From NCBI RefSeq assembly GCF_035751725.1, contig NZ_CP142104.1, forward strand, positions 2,666,001 to 2,730,000: a stretch of 64,000 nucleotides of DNA. The letters are read 5' to 3'. Of this stretch, positions 55,962-64,000 are shown one piece after another. The stretch is from Pseudomonas frederiksbergensis. Lineage in GTDB: Bacteria > Pseudomonadota > Gammaproteobacteria > Pseudomonadales > Pseudomonadaceae. The stretch's first letter is position 1; the number at the start of each line of letters is the position of its first letter. A model generated the notes under the pieces. The model did no database searches. It was given only the letters and a program-made list of their open reading frames with translations, and was not told where the DNA came from. The position numbers and the translations under genes are program-made.

Positions 55962-58689
55962 ATATGCCCATGCCGACCTTCTTCGACCACAGCCGCCACA
56001 CCCTGCGAGTGTCCAAACTCAACGCCCATCTCGACGTCCTGGCCTTCGTCGGCGAAGAACACCTGAGTCGTCCTTACCACTACCGCATCGAATTCACCTG
56101 CACCGAGCGCGACCTGGCGGCCACCGACCTGCTCAACCGCTGGGGTTATTTCGACCTGTACCCCGTGCCGCCACCGCCGACACCCAAGGGCTTCACGCCG
56201 CCGGTGATCGAACCGCTGCGTTCCTTCCACGGCATCGTTACAGACTTCAAGCGACTGTCCGGCTCCAACGACGAAGCCCGCTACGAAATCACCCTGCAAC
56301 CACGTTTCGCGCTGCTCGGGCGCGGCAAGCAGTTTCGGATCTACCAGTACCAGTCGGTGCCGGAAATCGTCGAGCAGATCATGCGCAAGCGCCACGCTTA
56401 CCTGGGCGAGGAGTTCTATTTCAACCTGGTGCGCCAGTACCCCCGGCGTGAACAGGTCATGCAATACGACGAGAGCGACCTGGCCTTCATCGAGCGCCTG
56501 CTGGCCGAGGTCGGCATCTGGTATCGCATCACCAGCGACGATCGCCTGCACATCGACGTGGTGGAATTTCACGACGACCAGCGGCACTACCAGCGCGGCA
56601 TCAAGTTGCCGTGTCGCCCGCCATCCGGCTTGACCGCCGATGGGCAGGACGCGGTCTGGAACCTGCAGACCGCCCACCAGGTGGTGGAACAAAACATCAA
56701 CTTTCGCGCCTACCATCACCGCGAGGCCTATGCCTTTTTGGACGGCGAAGTCGACCACACCCGGGGCGCCAAGGGCACCTACGGCGAGGCCTATCACTAC
56801 GCCGAGCCCTACACGGTGCTGGGCGAGCGCTACGCCCTGGACGAAGACCTGCAAAGCGAAAGCGGTTTCTTCTACGCCCGCCTGCACCACGAACGCTACC
56901 TCAACGACCAGACCCGCCTCAGCGGCACCACCAGCAGCGCCACCCTGGCCACGGCGCAGCGGCTCGAAATCACCGGCGGCGCACCGAAGGCGTTCGAGCC
57001 CGGCGCGGTGATCGTCAGCCTGCGTACCGAAGCGGCCCGCGACCGCAGCTTCATCGCCACGTTCCAAGCCATCCCCTATTCGGAAACCGTGTGCTTTCGC
57101 CCGGCGCTGCTGCCCAAGCCGCGCATGAGCGGCACCATCCCCGCCCGCGTCAGCCACCCGGAAGTCAACCCGCCGTACGCCGACCTCGACTTCGAAGGCC
57201 GCTACAAAGTGCGCTTCCTGTTCGACCGCGACACCTGGCAAGCCGGCCGCGAAAGCGCCTGGCTGCGCCTGGCCCGGCCCTACGGCGGCGACACCCACGG
57301 CCTGCACTTCCCGCTGCAGGCCGGCACCGAAGTGGCGATCGCCTTCGAGCACGGCGACCCCGACCGCCCGTACATCGCCCACGCCCTGCACGATGACCGC
57401 CACCCGGACCCGGTCACCGCCCGCAACGAACGCCGCAACGTCCTGCGCACCCGACCAACAACAAACTGCGCCTGGACGACACCCGCGGGCAGGAACACAT
57501 CAAGCTCAGCACCGAACACAGCGGCAAGAGCCAGCTGAACCTGGGGCACCTGGTGGATGCCGAGCGGAACAAGCGTGGCGAAGGGTTTGAGTTGCGCACC
57601 GATGGCTGGGGGGCGATTCGCGGTGGCAAGGGGGTGTTTATCAGTGCGGATGAGCAGGCCAAGGCCAAGGGTGACCAACTCGACATGACAGCCGCTATTG
57701 AACAGCTGGAAAGCGCGCTCTCCCTGGCGCGTTCCTTGGCCGAGGCGGCCCGTAGCGCTCAAGCAACGCCGGGCGACACCGAAAGCCAGCAACGCCTGAA
57801 CCAGGCGCTCAAAGGCTTGGAACAACCTGGCGTACTGCTGCATGCGCCAAGCGGGATCGGCGTGGTCAGCCCTGAAGCCGTATGCCTGGCCTCCGGCGCC
57901 GAAAGCGTTGGCATCATCGCTGCGCACAACGCTGATATCAGCGCAGGCCACGACATCACCGCCACCGCGCAGGGCGGCATCAGCGTAGTGGCCAAGGAAG
58001 CTGGGATACAACTCAAATCTGCCGGAGGAAAGATCGAGCTACATGCTCAAGGGAATGATCTTCACGCCTTGGCGAAGACCGATGTGAAAATCGAAAGTAT
58101 TCAAGGGCGCGTGGAAATCAGCGCACCGCAGGAGCTGGTGCTCAACTGCGGTGGCGCCTACATCCGCCTGAAAGACGGTGATATCGAGCTGGGTGCACCG
58201 GGCAACGTCTATTTGAAGGCCTCCCATGTGGAAAAAACCCAAGGGGCCAGCCTGCATACCCCTGCCTCCCCATTACCGGCCGGTTATGCCGCCGGCTATA
58301 CGCTGAAAGACCACGCCCAGGCAGCAATGCCGTTTGCCCGCTATCGCGTTACGACTCAACAGGGGGATGTGTTCAATGGGGTAACGGACAGGGATGGGCG
58401 GACCATGAGTGTCAATACCTTGGTGCCGGGGGATTTGAAAGTTGAATTATTGAGCTCGGAAAAATGGATTAGTTTTTTTGCTCCGCCCGAATTGAACTAC
58501 GAAGGCATAAAGTGCACCGCGACCATGGATGACGGAGAGCTCTTGCAAGGCGAATTCGATCATGAGAACAAGGCGAGCTTTTACTCTTTTTATGGAAAGG
58601 CTTGTGTCAAGTTTGAAATAGAGGACCTGGACCGCTCGCGCGAGGTGGCCGGCGCTGCGGAAAGAATAATCAAAGAGCTCTCGGAGTAG
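55958..58689 (+). pseudogene. vgrG: VgrG (TssI) spike gene with a one-base frameshift
   Basis: From the ATG at 55958 the frame encodes the gp27/gp5-like VgrG core (about residues 1-500). Near 57450 the sequence reads CGCACCCGACC where the family's R-T-P-T-N-N-K-L-R-L-D-D would need one more C. The first frame then runs through nonsense to 57538, while the rest of VgrG continues in the next frame to 58689: conserved LNLGHLVDAE, GEGFELRTDGWGAIRGGKGV in part, a DUF2345 region, and a C-terminal extension with a beta-rich domain (RYRVTTQQGDVFNGVTDRDG) and an AT-rich end. Repaired, it would be about 910 residues. The lesion may be real, phase-variable, or a sequencing error in the C-run. The extension probably docks the following effector. 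Confidence 0.85.
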
Positions 58690-58693
58690 AGCT

Positions 58694-59467
58694 ATGGATT
58701 CTTTTTATAAGTTGTATCTGGCAGAAAAATCTCATCCACTTGACGACGAGGTATTGGAAAAGGCGCTTGAGAGTTTTGAAGGGGCGGCACTAAAATTTTC
58801 TTCGGATTTTATAGATGATGCCAAGCAGCGCGATAATTACAACCGTAACGTCAAGCGGGTGAGGGCGGAAGTCTTGCTGCAGGTTAGGAGCGGCAAGGTT
58901 TCGGTTAAAGAAGCGGCGGAGTTTTGTTACGAAATGCGCAACAAGATTATGGCTGAGGTTAGGAATAAGACCTCTGTACACGGGAAGGCTATTGCTGAAA
59001 AAAAGAAAATTATTTCCCCTTCGCTCGAAAAGCTTCTTGACGAAAGAGCCGTCAAGAAGTTTGGCAAGAGTTTCATGGCGCTTGGCGCGGAGCAAAAAAA
59101 CTCGATGTACTACGAAATCGTAGAATCTTCTGCCAGGCCTAATGCGGGATTTAACACTCTTAATAAGGCGTTGAGGGTTTCAGGCAAAGTATTAATCATC
59201 GTTACGGTTGCTTATGCGGCGTATGAGATAGCGAACGCTGAGAATAAGCAAAAGGAGGCGATCAAACAGGGTGTGATTGTTGGTGGCGGGGCGGCTGGCG
59301 CTGCGTTGGCAAGCTTGGCTGTATCTACAGTGTGTGGCCCTGGCGCACCGTTCTGCGCCGTTGGTTTGATGTTAGCTGCTGGGATTGCATCTGGTTGGGC
59401 TGCCTCGACATTCGCTGAAGCTTATGACGATGAGATAGAGGAGTTCTCCAAATGGGAGGTCAATTAG
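58694..59467 (+). CDS. Putative membrane-active type VI effector
   Basis: 257 residues of no recognised family. Residues 1-150 are charged and helical. Three hydrophobic stretches follow: 164-180, then a Gly/Ala-rich 193-213 (VIVGGGAAGAALASLAVSTV) and 217-240 (CAVGLMLAAGIASGWAAS), separated by a CGPGAPFC turn with two Cys, resembling the helical hairpin of pore-forming toxins. The gene starts four bases after the vgrG end and has lower GC than tss genes, which suggests exchange as cargo. The next gene overlaps its end, as expected for effector and immunity. A toxic role is inferred from place and architecture only. Confidence 0.6.
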   Translation: MDSFYKLYLAEKSHPLDDEVLEKALESFEGAALKFSSDFIDDAKQRDNYNRNVKRVRAEVLLQVRSGKVSVKEAAEFCYEMRNKIMAEVRNKTSVHGKAIAEKKKIISPSLEKLLDERAVKKFGKSFMALGAEQKNSMYYEIVESSARPNAGFNTLNKALRVSGKVLIIVTVAYAAYEIANAENKQKEAIKQGVIVGGGAAGAALASLAVSTVCGPGAPFCAVGLMLAAGIASGWAASTFAEAYDDEIEEFSKWEVN

Positions 59468-59826
59468 ATCAGCGGGAACTGTGGCTGGCACTCTCCTATT
59501 TGTTTGTGGATAACGAAGTCGATTACGTTCAAATAGCGGCGGTGGCAAAATCGTACTCTATGGTAGATGTTGAAGATGCTTTGTTTAAAATGGTTGCACC
59601 AGTTTGTATTTTTAATTTTTTTGTGTCAGTGCCACCAATTTGGTTTTGCTTTGATAGGGAGCAATTATTTTCAGATATCGATTCTTTAATAGAGAAAAGA
59701 GCTAAGCAAGGCCCGCTAGGGAAGTGTTTTACCGCTGTAGGGGAGCGCGTGCTGCGATTCCTTGGTTCGGATGATTGGGCCGAGTTAAAAGCGGAAATTG
59801 AGAGGGCGAACCAAAAGTGGGGGTGA
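59452..59826 (+). CDS. Putative immunity protein, DUF7079-like
   Basis: 124 residues, cytoplasmic by sequence, AT-rich coding. It has the pattern I associate with DUF7079: ELWLALSYLFVDNEVDY at the start, VEDALFKMVAPVC, then PPIWFCFDREQLFSDIDSL. The ATG at 59452 lies 16 bp inside the end of the putative effector gene, behind the effector's GGAG-like codons. Pairing and overlap suggest it protects against that effector; the family's function is not established, and an inner-membrane pore toxin would more often be met by a membrane immunity protein, so this is a guess. Confidence 0.62.
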   Translation: MGGQLDQRELWLALSYLFVDNEVDYVQIAAVAKSYSMVDVEDALFKMVAPVCIFNFFVSVPPIWFCFDREQLFSDIDSLIEKRAKQGPLGKCFTAVGERVLRFLGSDDWAELKAEIERANQKWG

Positions 59827-59890
59827 GCGGTAGTGTACGGTCTTCAAAATGAGGTTGTGGCTAGACGTATAGAATGAGGGCATAAGGATT

Positions 59891-60049
59891 ATGAAAATAA
59901 AACGTGATTATGTTTTCTGGAGTGGGATGGATCTACCGTATGTAGGCGTGTTTTGCTATCTGAGCATTCTAAGGTTGTATGTGAAGCGGTCCGCGAAAAT
60001 TATGCTGTTTAGCTTTTCATTGCTGTTTTTTTTGGTTCAGGTCTTCTAA
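59891..60049 (+). CDS. Small AT-rich ORF, possible membrane peptide
   Basis: A 52-codon frame beginning with an ATG after ATAAGGAT. Residues 1-35 are basic and aromatic; residues about 36-52 form one hydrophobic helix (IMLFSFSLLFFLVQVF) ending at the stop. It lies in the effector region between the DUF7079-like gene and an exported protein. A single C-terminal membrane helix would suit a small immunity or regulatory peptide, or it may be the remnant of a longer gene. Coding is supported only by the start signal and uninterrupted frame. Confidence 0.4.
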   Translation: MKIKRDYVFWSGMDLPYVGVFCYLSILRLYVKRSAKIMLFSFSLLFFLVQVF

Positions 60050-60131
60050 TTTATTAAGTGGTTTGGGTCGTTGTTTTGTATGATTTGTGGGTGTGTATTA
60101 GGGCTTGCCCTATCAATTGTAGAGTAAAGGC

Positions 60132-60650
60132 ATGCACTACCGAATGTTTTTTCCAGCTGGCATTTTGATAATGCTCGGGGTTGAGGCTACCGCGACATCG
60201 TTTGGGCGCAAAACGAGCGCCGATGTTGCGACGATTGATGATAAACCGGCTATCTGTCTGCCAGCTAAAGAGAAGCAAGTGTTTAGGCTGGGGTGGCTAT
60301 CTTTATCCGAAGGAGATGTAAGAAGCCCCGCTTCTTGGGGGATCGCACTTACGGAAGGTGCTCAACCGAAAATTTTGAACCCTGGTGATTGCATAGTTTT
60401 TGGTACTGTGCCAGATGGCTATGAGAGTGACGATCAAAAAACAAATGCTCGTCCCTTAAAGCTAGAGGTTGATAGAGTCTATATCTTTCGAATGAGTGAC
60501 GCTTATCGTCCAAGAGATACGTATGCGGTTGTTTTTTTAATTAACGAGGCCTTGGGCGGAGCCCTGGAATATATTCAGTACAGTCGAGTCGTCGAGTATG
60601 GCGAACTGATTCCGTCCCGCGATGCTGGACATAACGACAATGATGAATAG
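60132..60650 (+). CDS. Exported protein of unknown function, possible periplasmic immunity protein
   Basis: 172 residues with an N-terminal hydrophobic signal (about 5-22) lacking a lipobox Cys. The mature part is beta-rich (RLGWLSLSEGDVRSP, ILNPGDCIVFGTVPDGYE, VDRVYIFRMSD) and ends in a charged tail. Its general pattern recalls the periplasmic DUF7480-like proteins found beside type VI effectors, but the match is weak. It sits between two effector modules with AT-rich codon use and its own AGAGTAAAGG upstream. It could be an orphan immunity gene. Confidence 0.55.
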   Translation: MHYRMFFPAGILIMLGVEATATSFGRKTSADVATIDDKPAICLPAKEKQVFRLGWLSLSEGDVRSPASWGIALTEGAQPKILNPGDCIVFGTVPDGYESDDQKTNARPLKLEVDRVYIFRMSDAYRPRDTYAVVFLINEALGGALEYIQYSRVVEYGELIPSRDAGHNDNDE

Positions 60651-60803
60651 CTTTTGTGAGTTAGTGGTGTTGATGGTTAATTCGAAGTAGGTGAACTGCT
60701 CTGACTAGCTTGTGCGAATAGGTGAGGCGACATGGCTTTGTCTAGTTTGGGTGCGAAACCCATTCGCGATTTAAGGAAAGATAATTATTAAGGAACGATT
60801 GAT

Positions 60804-62849
60804 ATGAACGACACCCGGCACCGTACGGATACGCTTAATCCGTTCAAAGTCATTACCGTCGGAAAACAGAAACAGCACTGGATCGAATTCCAATTGCTGG
60901 ACGAACACGGTGAACCCTTGGCGAACATGCCCTTCCGTGCGCAGAACGAAGCCACGCGCACGGCGTATATACCCGAATATGCTGGCATCAGCGATGCCGA
61001 TGGGGTGATCCGCATCGAGGGTCTGCACCCGCTGGCCATCACCTTGTTGCTGGACGCCAATTCGCTGGCCGGGCAATTGCAAACCCGTCGCTTGCGCGCC
61101 GAACGGCCTGAGCCGCCCAGGCCTGTAATTGGCGACCGCACCCCGCTGCACAGTCCGCAGCGTTCGGGTTTTTCTCCAATCGAGCGACAGACCATTGAGG
61201 CTGGGCATGGCTATCACTACCTGCGTATCGGTCAGTTGTGTGATCGGCTGCCCGATCTGTCCCCGCCATTGACCGACGCCAATCAACCGCCCGCCTTTCA
61301 TTTTCCAGACCGGACGTACAGCGGCTTTACTGTCGATGATGGACAACTGGACCGCCGCCATGTGCTGGAGGTTTGTCCGCTCCGGGCCTGGTCGCTGGTG
61401 CTGCATCACCAACCGGATTACAGCCTCGCCAATGCCTACAACCTGGGGCTGATGAGCATCTTGTCGTACAGCACATCGCCGGAGCAGGACCGGGGTTCCG
61501 TCAAGGAATTTTTCGACCAGCAATGTGTGGATCTGTCACGTACTCCGAGGATATGGGACGGGGGCCAGAATTGGCCTTGTCTGGTCAGTGATGTGCCTTT
61601 TGATGAGCGCTATACAACGGCCGAACCTTTGGACACCAGCAAAGCAGAACCGCCGGAAGGAGACACGCAACTGTTCTACGCCATCAATGCAACCCAGGTG
61701 CTGGTGGCCTGGCGCGGCACCGAGATGGCCTACCCCTTTACCGACCTGGCGACAGACGTGACCTTTCGACCGGTCCAGCCAGAAATTGTCGCCAACTGCG
61801 AACCCAAGGTGTCCTGTGCCGACCTGACGCAGGAAGGCAGCGTGCATTTGGGCTTTCGTGATGCCTATGAAATGGCGAGAAGAATTTTTTCCGATGATTT
61901 GGGCAAGACGATTCCTGGAGAGGGCTTCGACAGGAAGCTCTTCATTTGCGGCCATAGCCTTGGCGGTGCCCTCGGTCTGATTCATGCCGCCTCACTGCAA
62001 ACGCGCAACCCACTGTTGTACACCTACGGCATGCCGCGCACCTTCACGCTCAAGGCTGTTCAGGGCCTGGGCGAGTTGCAGCACTTCCGGCACGTCAACG
62101 ACACCGACACCATCCCCAGCGCGCCACCCGAAGCGGCGTTGGATAATTACCTGTACGACTTGTACGGCCCGTTGGGCACCACCCTGGGATTTACCTGGTC
62201 GTTGCTTCAGCTAACGGCCAGCGCAGTGTTCAAACATGGCGATCCTTTTTGTCACCACGGCGAAATCGCCATGTTCTTCAGGGCCGAACAACACGTGCAG
62301 GAACGTGGCTCGCAATACCCGGCCTATCGCAACAAGGATGGGCTCGGCGCGCCTTACTACACCACCATCGCTCGTCCCCTGCAGGAAAAGGCCAAGTTCT
62401 ACCTCGTACCCAGCCTGAGCCCTGAGGACGACCAACAGGCCAAGCAGGCGCAAGAAGGCCTGATCGGCACGCTGCGACCGGGTGATCGGGCCCGTTATTT
62501 CCCGCCCCACGGCAACCCCAAGAAGGGCCGACTGAGTGGCCTCGGCAACCATTTCATGAGCGAGTATCAACCCTACCTGCATAACCATCTGCTGGAGTCG
62601 ATCAACCCCGAGCGGGAGCCCTTGATGAAGGAGCAGCTTGAGCGACAACGCTTCGAGCAGCAGATGCACGAGCATTACAGCCGCATCCACGAACACGAAC
62701 GGGACCGTAACCGGGTCTTCCTGGGTTTGCAGGGTTTGCTGACCCAGGCCTTGGGCACCACACGGGAGGTCGAGGGCGGTATCGAGGCGTTACAGCGCTT
62801 TGACGCCGTGGCCGACCCGAATACCTACTTTACGAAGACCTGGGGCTGA
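60804..62849 (+). CDS. Type VI lipase effector, class-3 lipase (Tle-like)
   Basis: 681 residues without a signal peptide. An N-terminal small beta domain (about 20-85, FQLLDEHGEPLANMPFRA ... ISDADGVIRIEGL) resembles transthyretin-like adaptor domains of type VI cargo. The lipase core has GHSLGGALG with nucleophile Ser385, a probable acid at Asp433 or Asp435 (HVNDTDTIPS), and His484 or His485 (FCHHGEIAMF). A Glu/Arg/His-rich helical tail follows at about 600-650. The GHSLGG fold and vgrG linkage suggest phospholipase activity against rival membranes in the periplasm, like the Tle2 group. The ATG at 60804 follows AAGGA. Lipoprotein immunity genes come next. Confidence 0.85.
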   Translation: MNDTRHRTDTLNPFKVITVGKQKQHWIEFQLLDEHGEPLANMPFRAQNEATRTAYIPEYAGISDADGVIRIEGLHPLAITLLLDANSLAGQLQTRRLRAERPEPPRPVIGDRTPLHSPQRSGFSPIERQTIEAGHGYHYLRIGQLCDRLPDLSPPLTDANQPPAFHFPDRTYSGFTVDDGQLDRRHVLEVCPLRAWSLVLHHQPDYSLANAYNLGLMSILSYSTSPEQDRGSVKEFFDQQCVDLSRTPRIWDGGQNWPCLVSDVPFDERYTTAEPLDTSKAEPPEGDTQLFYAINATQVLVAWRGTEMAYPFTDLATDVTFRPVQPEIVANCEPKVSCADLTQEGSVHLGFRDAYEMARRIFSDDLGKTIPGEGFDRKLFICGHSLGGALGLIHAASLQTRNPLLYTYGMPRTFTLKAVQGLGELQHFRHVNDTDTIPSAPPEAALDNYLYDLYGPLGTTLGFTWSLLQLTASAVFKHGDPFCHHGEIAMFFRAEQHVQERGSQYPAYRNKDGLGAPYYTTIARPLQEKAKFYLVPSLSPEDDQQAKQAQEGLIGTLRPGDRARYFPPHGNPKKGRLSGLGNHFMSEYQPYLHNHLLESINPEREPLMKEQLERQRFEQQMHEHYSRIHEHERDRNRVFLGLQGLLTQALGTTREVEGGIEALQRFDAVADPNTYFTKTWG

Positions 62850-62877
62850 GTCCGTCGACACGAGCAAGGAGTGGATC

Positions 62878-63651
62878 ATGATCAAGAAAATACCCATCGT
62901 CATAGTGGCAATGCTCATCAGTCTCAGCGGTTGCGCCAAGGACTACGGCCTGGCGCCACCTGCGGACAGCGAAAAAGTGACGGTAACGGTAAAACTGCCC
63001 AAGGAGCTGACAAATGAAGTCATGCAGGTCGTTTACCGCTCCACCATCTGTACCTTCACCGACCACACTGCAATGGGCAAACCCTACCAACGTGACGAGT
63101 ATCAGCGAACTGATATATGGCCAGTGCGTCAAGGACAGAGTGATCTCTATCGAGCCGAGCTACCTATGGACGGTGGCGGCGCTTGCCAATGGCACTTGAG
63201 CAACGTGACCTTCGGCGTCGTTTATGCCGACCCGACTCGTTTTGGCGAGAGCGTGGTTGTTGGTGGCGGCGGCGGCATTGTGGTCATCTTCGATCACAAC
63301 AACTCTCCACGGGGAGGAGCAGACTTCAAGATCGATGGTGACTTAATGATCAAGAAGGATTACTACCCATGGTTAAAGGAAAACTTCCTAGACGGATATG
63401 TAAAGCGCATCAGTTTGGCAGGCGAAGCTAGTCTCTACCTCAAGTATCAAGCCCTACAGGCTCGGCAAGTATTTTTCGAACCCATACTGCATTCCAATTA
63501 CCTGGTCACCTCTGAAGGAACAAAAGTACATAAAGTCGGAAGCTTCATTAAATTCACCTACCCCGACGGCACCGTGGTGGCCGATGGTTCACATAATCCC
63601 GACCTGCGCAAGCTCCAAGCCATTCGCCTGGCTGCGGAGAACAAAAAATGA
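62878..63651 (+). CDS. Lipoprotein immunity protein for the lipase effector (Tli-like), copy 1
   Basis: 257 residues. A lipoprotein signal ends in SLSGC with Cys19; the next residue is Ala, not Asp, so outer-membrane sorting is expected, with the protein facing the periplasm where type VI lipases act. The mature part is beta-rich (KVTVTVKLPKEL; ACQWHLSNVTFGVVYADP). The ATG at 62878 follows AAGGAG, 28 bp after the lipase stop. The longer frame to 62800 lies inside the lipase gene and was rejected. The stop overlaps the next gene's start (ATGA). Confidence 0.82.
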   Translation: MIKKIPIVIVAMLISLSGCAKDYGLAPPADSEKVTVTVKLPKELTNEVMQVVYRSTICTFTDHTAMGKPYQRDEYQRTDIWPVRQGQSDLYRAELPMDGGGACQWHLSNVTFGVVYADPTRFGESVVVGGGGGIVVIFDHNNSPRGGADFKIDGDLMIKKDYYPWLKENFLDGYVKRISLAGEASLYLKYQALQARQVFFEPILHSNYLVTSEGTKVHKVGSFIKFTYPDGTVVADGSHNPDLRKLQAIRLAAENKK

Positions 63652-64000
63652 AATCAGTTCTCCCGGTTATATTTATCACTTCGTTCGCGAGCCTCAGCGG
63701 CTGCGCCAAGGACTACAGCCTGGCGCCACCGGCGGACAGCGAAAAAGTGACGGTAACGGTAAAACTGCCCAAGGAGCTGAAAACCGAAACCATGTGGGTG
63801 ATGTATCGCTCGGCCGCTTGTAAGCGCATCAGCTATGGCGCTAGCGGCCAACGTACCGAACGGGATGGCCATAACTCCGTTTATAAAGAGTTCGAACGCC
63901 AGGGGCAGAGTGATATTTATCAAGTCGAACTACCCAAGGATGGGGGCGGAGCATGCCAATGGCACCTGGCCAATGTCACCTTCGGTGTTGCTTATGCCGA
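63648..64000 (+). CDS. Second Tli-like lipoprotein immunity gene, 5' part (cut by window edge)
   Basis: The ATG at 63648 overlaps the stop of copy 1. The visible 117 residues have the same lipobox (SLSGC, Cys19) and continue KDYSLAPPADSEKVTVTVKL, then diverge from copy 1 before rejoining it at QGQSDIYQVELP and ACQWHLANVTFGVAYA. Positions 63693-63780 differ from 62923-63010 in three bases of 88, a sign of recent duplication or conversion. It may protect against a variant lipase effector. Confidence 0.8.
   Translation, partial: MKSVLPVIFITSFASLSGCAKDYSLAPPADSEKVTVTVKLPKELKTETMWVMYRSAACKRISYGASGQRTERDGHNSVYKEFERQGQSDIYQVELPKDGGGACQWHLANVTFGVAYA

Noticed and set aside
57440..57470. Programmed ribosomal frameshift in vgrG
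   Set aside because: No slippery heptamer or following pseudoknot is visible, and the sequence fits a plain one-base loss in a C-run.

Overview
The window is a chromosomal segment of a Pseudomonas from the P. fluorescens complex. The inference rests on the mtlR/mtlEFGKDYZ mannitol locus in the order known for P. fluorescens, a mannitol dehydrogenase whose catalytic residues fall at the published positions (Lys295, Asn300, His303), a MexEF-OprN-type pump, a DUF1652 gene, GC-rich coding sequence and typical Pseudomonas REP/REPIN palindromes. No rRNA, tRNA, CRISPR array, insertion sequence or prophage was seen.

Layout. 1-16.2 kb is a mixed region: the start of a chemoreceptor, uppP, a LysR gene divergent from an azoreductase gene, a secreted hydrolase, an MFS transporter, the ABC-F protein YbiT, LpxO, a ku-ligD pair in which LigD lacks its phosphoesterase domain and has altered ligase motifs, a periplasmic sugar dehydrogenase, and a short-form threonine dehydratase preceded by a complete-looking leader-peptide attenuator. 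16.2-25.9 kb is the leftward mannitol operon: MtlE/F/G/K import the polyol, MtlD oxidises mannitol to fructose, MtlY and MtlZ are sugar kinases, and the AraC-type activator MtlR is encoded upstream. REPINs lie between mtlR and mtlE and between mtlE and mtlF, and a single REP hairpin between mtlD and mtlY.

27.3-38.0 kb is a dense signalling locus: a lone receiver, then a rightward overlapping set (hybrid kinase with three receivers, stand-alone CheR-like methyltransferase, stand-alone CheB-like methylesterase, receiver-kinase, lone receiver), facing a leftward pair (KaiC-like double ATPase overlapping a hybrid kinase). A dispersed Pseudomonas repeat and a hexamer tandem repeat separate the two sets. 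38.1-46.3 kb holds a TPR protein, mexEF-oprN with a MexT-like box, and a solute-binding protein.

46.8-64 kb is the first part of a type VI secretion cluster (tssB, tssC, tssK, tssL, tagL-like, hcp, clpV, vgrG), an order resembling the Sci-1 cluster of enteroaggregative E. coli. tssA, E, F, G, J and M are absent and would be expected beyond position 64000. The vgrG reading frame is broken by an apparent loss of one C near 57450. Downstream lies an AT-richer cargo region with a putative membrane-active effector and overlapping immunity gene, a small ORF, an unrecognised exported protein, a class-3 lipase effector (Tle-like) and two tandem lipoprotein immunity genes sharing an almost identical 88-bp 5' block. 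The most interesting items are the vgrG cargo region, the KaiC/CheR/CheB kinase locus, the LigD variant and the attenuator of the threonine dehydratase gene.
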